In this document: positions 59,850 to 64,000 of the stretch, piece after piece | How positions within the stretch are numbered: position 1 is the stretch's first letter | Layout of the letters: every line of letters begins with the position of its first letter | Source of the DNA: Armillaria gallica | Taxonomy: Eukaryota > Basidiomycota > Agaricomycetes > Agaricales > Physalacriaceae | NCBI GenBank assembly: GCA_037576215.1 | Contig: JBANDB010000021.1 | Location: 310,001 to 374,000 of the forward strand | Reading direction: 5' to 3' | Length of the DNA stretch: 64,000 nucleotides | Notes under the pieces: generated by a model | Told to the model about the DNA's origin: nothing | The model's input: only the letters and a program-made list of their open reading frames with translations | Databases searched by the model: none | Position numbers and translations under genes: made by a program

Positions 59850-60190
59850 TGTTAGGAATAGAGCACGAGAGATATCAATCTGTAAGATAAATATACTCAG
59901 AGTGCACTCAGGAATTAGAGAACATGTCTGAATTCACCTGTAAGATAAATATACTACAGGTACAATAAGTAAAGTATGAGAACAAGTAAATAAATGAATG
60001 CTCACCTCAGAGTGCACTCAGGAATTAGAGAACACATCTGAGGTGCAGAATGCAAACTACGAGGTATATATCTAAAGCATTTGACAGTCTGAATGTAAGT
60101 AGGTAAAAAATAGAAAGAAGACAGTGTAAATACTACTAAGTCTATGGGTATATATGAGCCCAATTACAGGGCATACTTGCCTCTTCAACA
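59850..60190 (-). repeat. Copia D 5' LTR (341 bp)
   Basis: Differs from 54,820-55,160 at two sites seen (CATGTC/CATATC and GTATGA/GTACGA), both transitions. Confidence 0.92.
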
Positions 60191-60331
60191 ATGGCCAGCT
60201 GCATGCTCCTCATTGGTATGATATTTGCATGGCCTTCCTCATCCTTGCCTGGCTGGGTGTTTTTCTGGGATGTCAAGCATTGGTTGCCCATCTTTGGAGT
60301 CGGTCAAGGCAGAGGTTGTGCCGTCAGTCAT

Positions 60332-60743
60332 GGTCGTTTGAAGACAGTGGCTGGTGGGAGATCACAGGAAGGCAGACAATACCAGATTAGGCAAGGTAGT
60401 GCATAGGGCGTCAACTGATGAATATTATCCAAAGCAAGAGGAACAGAATTTTTCTTCCAGTAATAAAGTGTTCATAGTATTGTTAATAGCTGACTTGAAG
60501 GCTAAACGAATCAATTAAAAGAGAGAAGGTGGGTAGGAGGCTAGGAGAGTGAGGCAGGGGGGTTGTAGCCTAGTTCGTAGCAATACAGATGGATTATTGA
60601 TTGAGCCCATCTACTGATTATAATATGACTTTATAATGACTTTAATTCATCTGCGCATTTGTATATGCTAGACTATTCATGTACCTGTCTGGGGCACACA
60701 GAAAGCTCACCTGATGCCATTCTACATTTCCCAGTTTATCCAA
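60332..60743. other. Upstream flank of gene Y
   Basis: Non-coding. This would hold the promoter of gene Y (minus strand). Purine-rich around 60,500-60,560. No clear TATA box or repeat recognised. Confidence 0.3.
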
Positions 60744-62063
60744 TGATGAGCCTTAGACTTCCGTGGCAACAGCAACACCAACTTGGAATGAGATTGGTTA
60801 ATTAATGTAGTGGCACAGCAATCAAGGTGATTGTGTGTGCGAGTGGTTCAGGGCACCTCTGTGCAGTAAATCAATTCCTCTATATGCAAGAATACACTGT
60901 GACTTTAAGTCTGCAAAGTAGTACTGCTTGGTAGTTGAGTACTAGATGCTAAGGCTATAAGCCAGTAGGGTTCTCTCGAAGTGAGAAGGAACAAAAACAG
61001 GTATGATGTGAATACTATGAATCCATATGAGAAAATGTGTGGTGAGACTAGAAAACGTTGCTGGATGGTAATCTGAGCAGGGAGAATGATAGAAGGAAGA
61101 CTAAACAGTCAGCAATAGTTTATGGGTGAGCGAGGCGATGAGAAAACTGTGTGGGGACTGCAAGTGACAAAATAAATATGGAACAAGGTGCTGAGGGTGG
61201 ACTGGCAAGAGAAAATGTGGAACTACGAAAACTAGCAGTGATACTGGTCCTATACGATGCAAGGGTGCTGAGTCGATGTCGAAACTGGTCTGGTACTGAA
61301 ACAATCCTATCCTATGTTAAAACTAACCTTCAAGTCCACTTGAGGGACTGATACTATATGAAAACTTGCTGAACTGATCCTAAGTCTGCTCTCAGACTAC
61401 CCAAGTGGGTGATGATAACAATGGTGAAAGAGAAACTGTAAAAACTCCAATGGTGTGAAAGTGAAACAATGACGGCCTATAAAAGATAACGGGGACAAGG
61501 TATGGTATGGTGGTCACGTAGTGGCACAGTATGAGTGTGCACCAATAGTGTTAAGAGTGAAGAGCACGTAGCGAAGGACTCTTCACAGTTAAAAACCATG
61601 GGATAACTCTGGTGAGCTCAAGAGTCAATGTGCAATCAAGAATATGCTGGGGTAAATGGTATATTGCCATAGAACAGTGAATAGACGTGGTTTACTGGTG
61701 ATAGACTAGTGCATGATGATAATTGACATAGTCTGGGGTCAACTAGAGATGAACTGCTTTTGAACTATGTTTTCTAGCTAGTTTTTATACTACAAGTATA
61801 AATTTATAAATAGAGTAAATATGCAAGACTTAGTAAGGCTGTATGGCCTTAACTTTGTAAAAATTGTAGGAAAAATATGATCCTTGGTCTTCTAAAGTAA
61901 CAGCAACTTGTCAACATTGCCTCATATGGATGAGAACCATATAGTTTTGCTGAGCAATGCATGGATTGTTAGGTGCTGTTTAGCTGTGGATTACTGAGTG
62001 ATAGTCATTGTGCTGAGGAGTACATGTGGGGCAATGTTCTCTTGAGGCCTTGGCAGAGTAAGA
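60744..62063 (+). mobile_element. Family L copy 3, 3'-truncated
   Basis: Starts TGATGAGCCTTAGACTTCC, matching copies 1 and 2, and follows copy 2 closely through TATACTACAAGTATAAATTT (about 61,785) and GGCCTTGGCAGAGTAAGAG. It then breaks off at about 62,063, leaving roughly 300-350 bp of the family missing. The point of break is the start of a different LTR-like tract. Non-coding; the short open frames are repeat-derived. CpG sites are more eroded than in copy 1. Confidence 0.72.
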
Positions 62064-64000
62064 GCTTTCATGGTGTGCACTGGTGAAACTAAGAGTGGCC
62101 TAGTGTGAACACACACCAAACCTACACTCAATCTCACTAACACACACACACCAATCTCTATAAGTGCAGAGGGAGCAAGGAATTTAATTCTACTTGCATG
62201 CCGACAGTATCTCAACAAATCTCAAGAACTCTCTCTCAATGGCCTGATGCAATGCGAAGTAACCAGCAATATCTCAAGTTCTCTTTATTTCTCCTCTGAA
62301 GCTTTTTACAAGAGAGCACAGAGTACCATGCAACCCTCAAGGCAAAGACTTTTATAATTTATACAAACGGACACACAGATCTGCAAAAATGACACAGTCT
62401 GCACAGTGAGCTCACTAAGTATGAATCGCCACTAGGTCCAACTGCACACAACTTCGCCTTCTTCTTAGCTCGCTAAACCTGAATCCCAACTGGTCACAAC
62501 AAAAGTCCGTTCAGTGAGCTCGCTAGTACAAAGTGCTGCTAGGTCCAACTGTGCACAACCTTGTATTACTCTAGTCTGCTAAACCTGACTCCCAACTTGT
62601 GCAAATGAGGCCCTCGGCACTCTCAAACAAATCACAATAAACCCTCAAACAAAACAGGTCTTGCACCCAGCAAGCTCACTAAGTAACAAGGCACCACCAG
62701 AGTTCTTTCAGCTGGTGCGCACCTACTACACCTTTGTGCAGCTGTCACGGAGCAGCCTGATCTGGCCAATTCCCACACAAGACACTCTCAACACGAAACA
62801 CTCCTTCACACTGCACCAGAAATGGAACAGAGCTTCTCTCAGATGTAACCAAGTATACTCTCAAGACCGGGGCAGCTTCACTGACTCCGAATCTTTTATT
62901 TATCTCAAGTAAACCGAAGTTTATTATCCAAAATCTCTCTCTGATTCTATTTCTCTGCGAGCTTGCTACAATGCGCAAGCCCGGAAGCCAACTAATGACT
63001 CTCTCACCAAAATACAGTCTCTCGGCACTTGTCTGTTATGATTTCCAAGGCTAGCGACTAGTAGGCTCACTACACAAGGCAGGAGACCCACAGATTCTGA
63101 GCTAAACCTTTTAAATGCAACTCAAGCCATTCGCACTGTGCCTTAGCAGAGAAGAGGGCAAATAGTAACTTGAATTGTACACTGCCTAACTGGACTACTT
63201 ATATACTACAAGCGAAAGATGATTACAAACAGTCCATGAGTACAGAAAAGGGTATAGATATTTCAACACATTTCTATGGTTTTTGATGTCAGTCTGCCAC
63301 AACTGTGGTATTCCTTGGCAGGTGAGTCAGACTGCCTCTGATTGGTCTCATCAAGGTGTTGCAATGATGGTGCATGTCAAAGTCACCTCTGTGGGCCTAG
63401 GACCTTGGCAACTGGCAATTAAGCCCATGGCATCTCTCTTCCAGAGCTCCTCTCTGGTGGACAGCTCCTTTCTTAGGCATATTAGTCATCAGGTCCTTCA
63501 GATTGCTAGCAAACATGCTAATCTCTCAGCCAAAACCCTTGTCTTAGGCCCACCTCATGATCTCTCTCCATTTCTGTCCTTGCACAAGGTTATCTCCGGA
63601 TTTTCAGGCACCATGCTTCTTTCATTAAGCAAGCACATGGCTATCATCAAGGTGTTGTGATTCACCTCTAAGTTCATCCTACTGATGCGAGCACAGGTCA
63701 AGCTTATTGGAAGGAGTGAGCTTGCTAAATGGCCTTTCTGTCAAGCCTGCCCTTCTGGTACAGCGCTATGACCAAGTCCTTGGTTAGCTCTGTTGTTTCC
63801 ATTGACATACTGCGACATTGCTTCAGTAACCTCACTTAGATTATGTATCCACATGTCTGCTTTAGCAAGCTCGCTAAGTGTAGCCTGTAAGCTAATGCTT
63901 AAACATGCCAAATTGCAAATTTACATGGGTAGCCATGCCACGGGCATGACAACACTGAGGTAGAGAGCTCTATAATAGAAAAAGAAGCAACAGAATTAAA
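62064..64000. repeat. Second LTR-like tract with recurring AGCTCRCTAA words (runs off the window)
   Basis: Begins near TGTGCACTGGTGAAAC. The word GAGCTCRCTAA or a close variant recurs at about 62,407, 62,466, 62,515, 62,668, 62,956, 63,061, 63,716 and 63,867. It shares a TACTTATATACTACAA core (about 63,195) with the tract at 41.9-44.8 kb. The open frame at 63,283-63,660 has no recognisable domain. Probably part of an LTR or long non-coding repeat whose other end lies outside the window. Confidence 0.4.

Larger units (their letters stand above)
54820..60190 (-). mobile_element. Copia D, minus-strand LTR retrotransposon, recent insertion
   Basis: Two 341-bp LTRs (54,820-55,160 and 59,850-60,190) with only two differences seen. 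On the minus strand they run TGTTGAAGAGG to CCTAACA. An exact 5-bp duplication, ATGGC, flanks it (54,815-54,819 and 60,191-60,195). Polypurine tract GAGGGGGAG next to the 3' LTR (55,161-55,170). Full Copia domain order. It sits in the first exon of gene Y. The nearly identical LTRs make it one of the youngest insertions here, yet it already carries many stops. Confidence 0.93.
48273..60331 (-). pseudogene. Gene Y, unrecognised spliced gene interrupted by two Copia elements
   Basis: Starts at the ATG at 60,331. After a TGA comes the basic motif GRPCKYHTNEEHAAGHAQNQ, split by Copia D, then QAYYNW and a 59-nt intron (GTGAGC donor near 54,785), then HHDYICRKVQQSYHEHNNEA. After a second intron of about 52 nt: DPTADINTHLNALLNNQMAT, split by Copia C, then TINEALWPFNILYQCYSHQ and CTLCWAALEKARQEVRKIV (49,460-49,245). 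Later exons include ALAWFQQCLGSYMQKHV (about 48,950) and, after an intron near 48,770-48,815, YVHDVLRCLDQDIVKAAACR, to the stop near 48,276. Both Copia lengths plus TSD are divisible by 3. The acidic, tryptophan-rich C-terminus is unknown to me. Confidence 0.55.

Noticed and set aside
63283..63660. Open frame of 125 residues as a gene
   Set aside because: Lies in an LTR-like tract and shows no recognisable domain.

Overview
The window looks like nuclear DNA of a basidiomycete (Agaricomycete-type) fungus. It carries a KDZ transposase gene with a CxC2 cysteine cluster, a fungal-style Helitron RepHel gene, chromodomain Gypsy elements, Copia elements, and broken genes with very short introns (about 48-63 nt). 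I see no rRNA, CRISPR or bacterial operon structure. Almost everything is transposon inside transposon, and the genes seen are all damaged.

Layout. (1) 131-17,300: an unrecognised multi-exon minus-strand gene (gene X). Its 3' exon is cut by a giant foldback element, E1 (500-13,393). E1 is itself split by two head-to-tail Helitrons, H1 (2,238-5,795) and H2 (5,796-12,035). H2 encodes a Rep/Pif1 helicase that is in turn split by a 1,007-bp hAT remnant. (2) 17,320-41,413: a minus-strand chromovirus-type Gypsy element (Gypsy A), cut by foldback E2 (18,671-21,423, which holds a 555-bp MITE), by a 3,958-bp hAT-like element (22,661-26,618) and by a complete plus-strand Gypsy (Gypsy B, 28,458-38,624, LTRs of 414 bp, TSD CTTGC). 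Gypsy B is cut by a 1.73-kb solo-LTR-like element (family L). (3) 41,862-44,830: an LTR-like tract crowded with ACTAGT words and holding a second L copy. (4) 44,880-60,331: a truncated KDZ transposase gene and two unrecognised intron-bearing minus-strand genes (Z and Y). Gene Y is interrupted by two Copia elements, C (49,466-54,392) and D (54,820-60,190). (5) 60,744-64,000: a third, truncated L copy and a second LTR-like tract with a different recurring word.

Two themes join the parts. First, removing each inserted element with one copy of its target duplication brings the interrupted frame back in phase at the junctions I could test, which supports the boundaries. Second, H2, Copia C, Copia D and Gypsy B pol each keep one continuous reading frame broken almost only by stop codons. 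Most of these are TGA where the family has arginine (CGA to TGA), so decay appears to be C-to-T mutation rather than indels. The most unusual structure is the pair of Helitron 3'-terminal hairpins: the flanks lie in the same orientation but the 89-bp hairpin core is inverted between H1 and H2.
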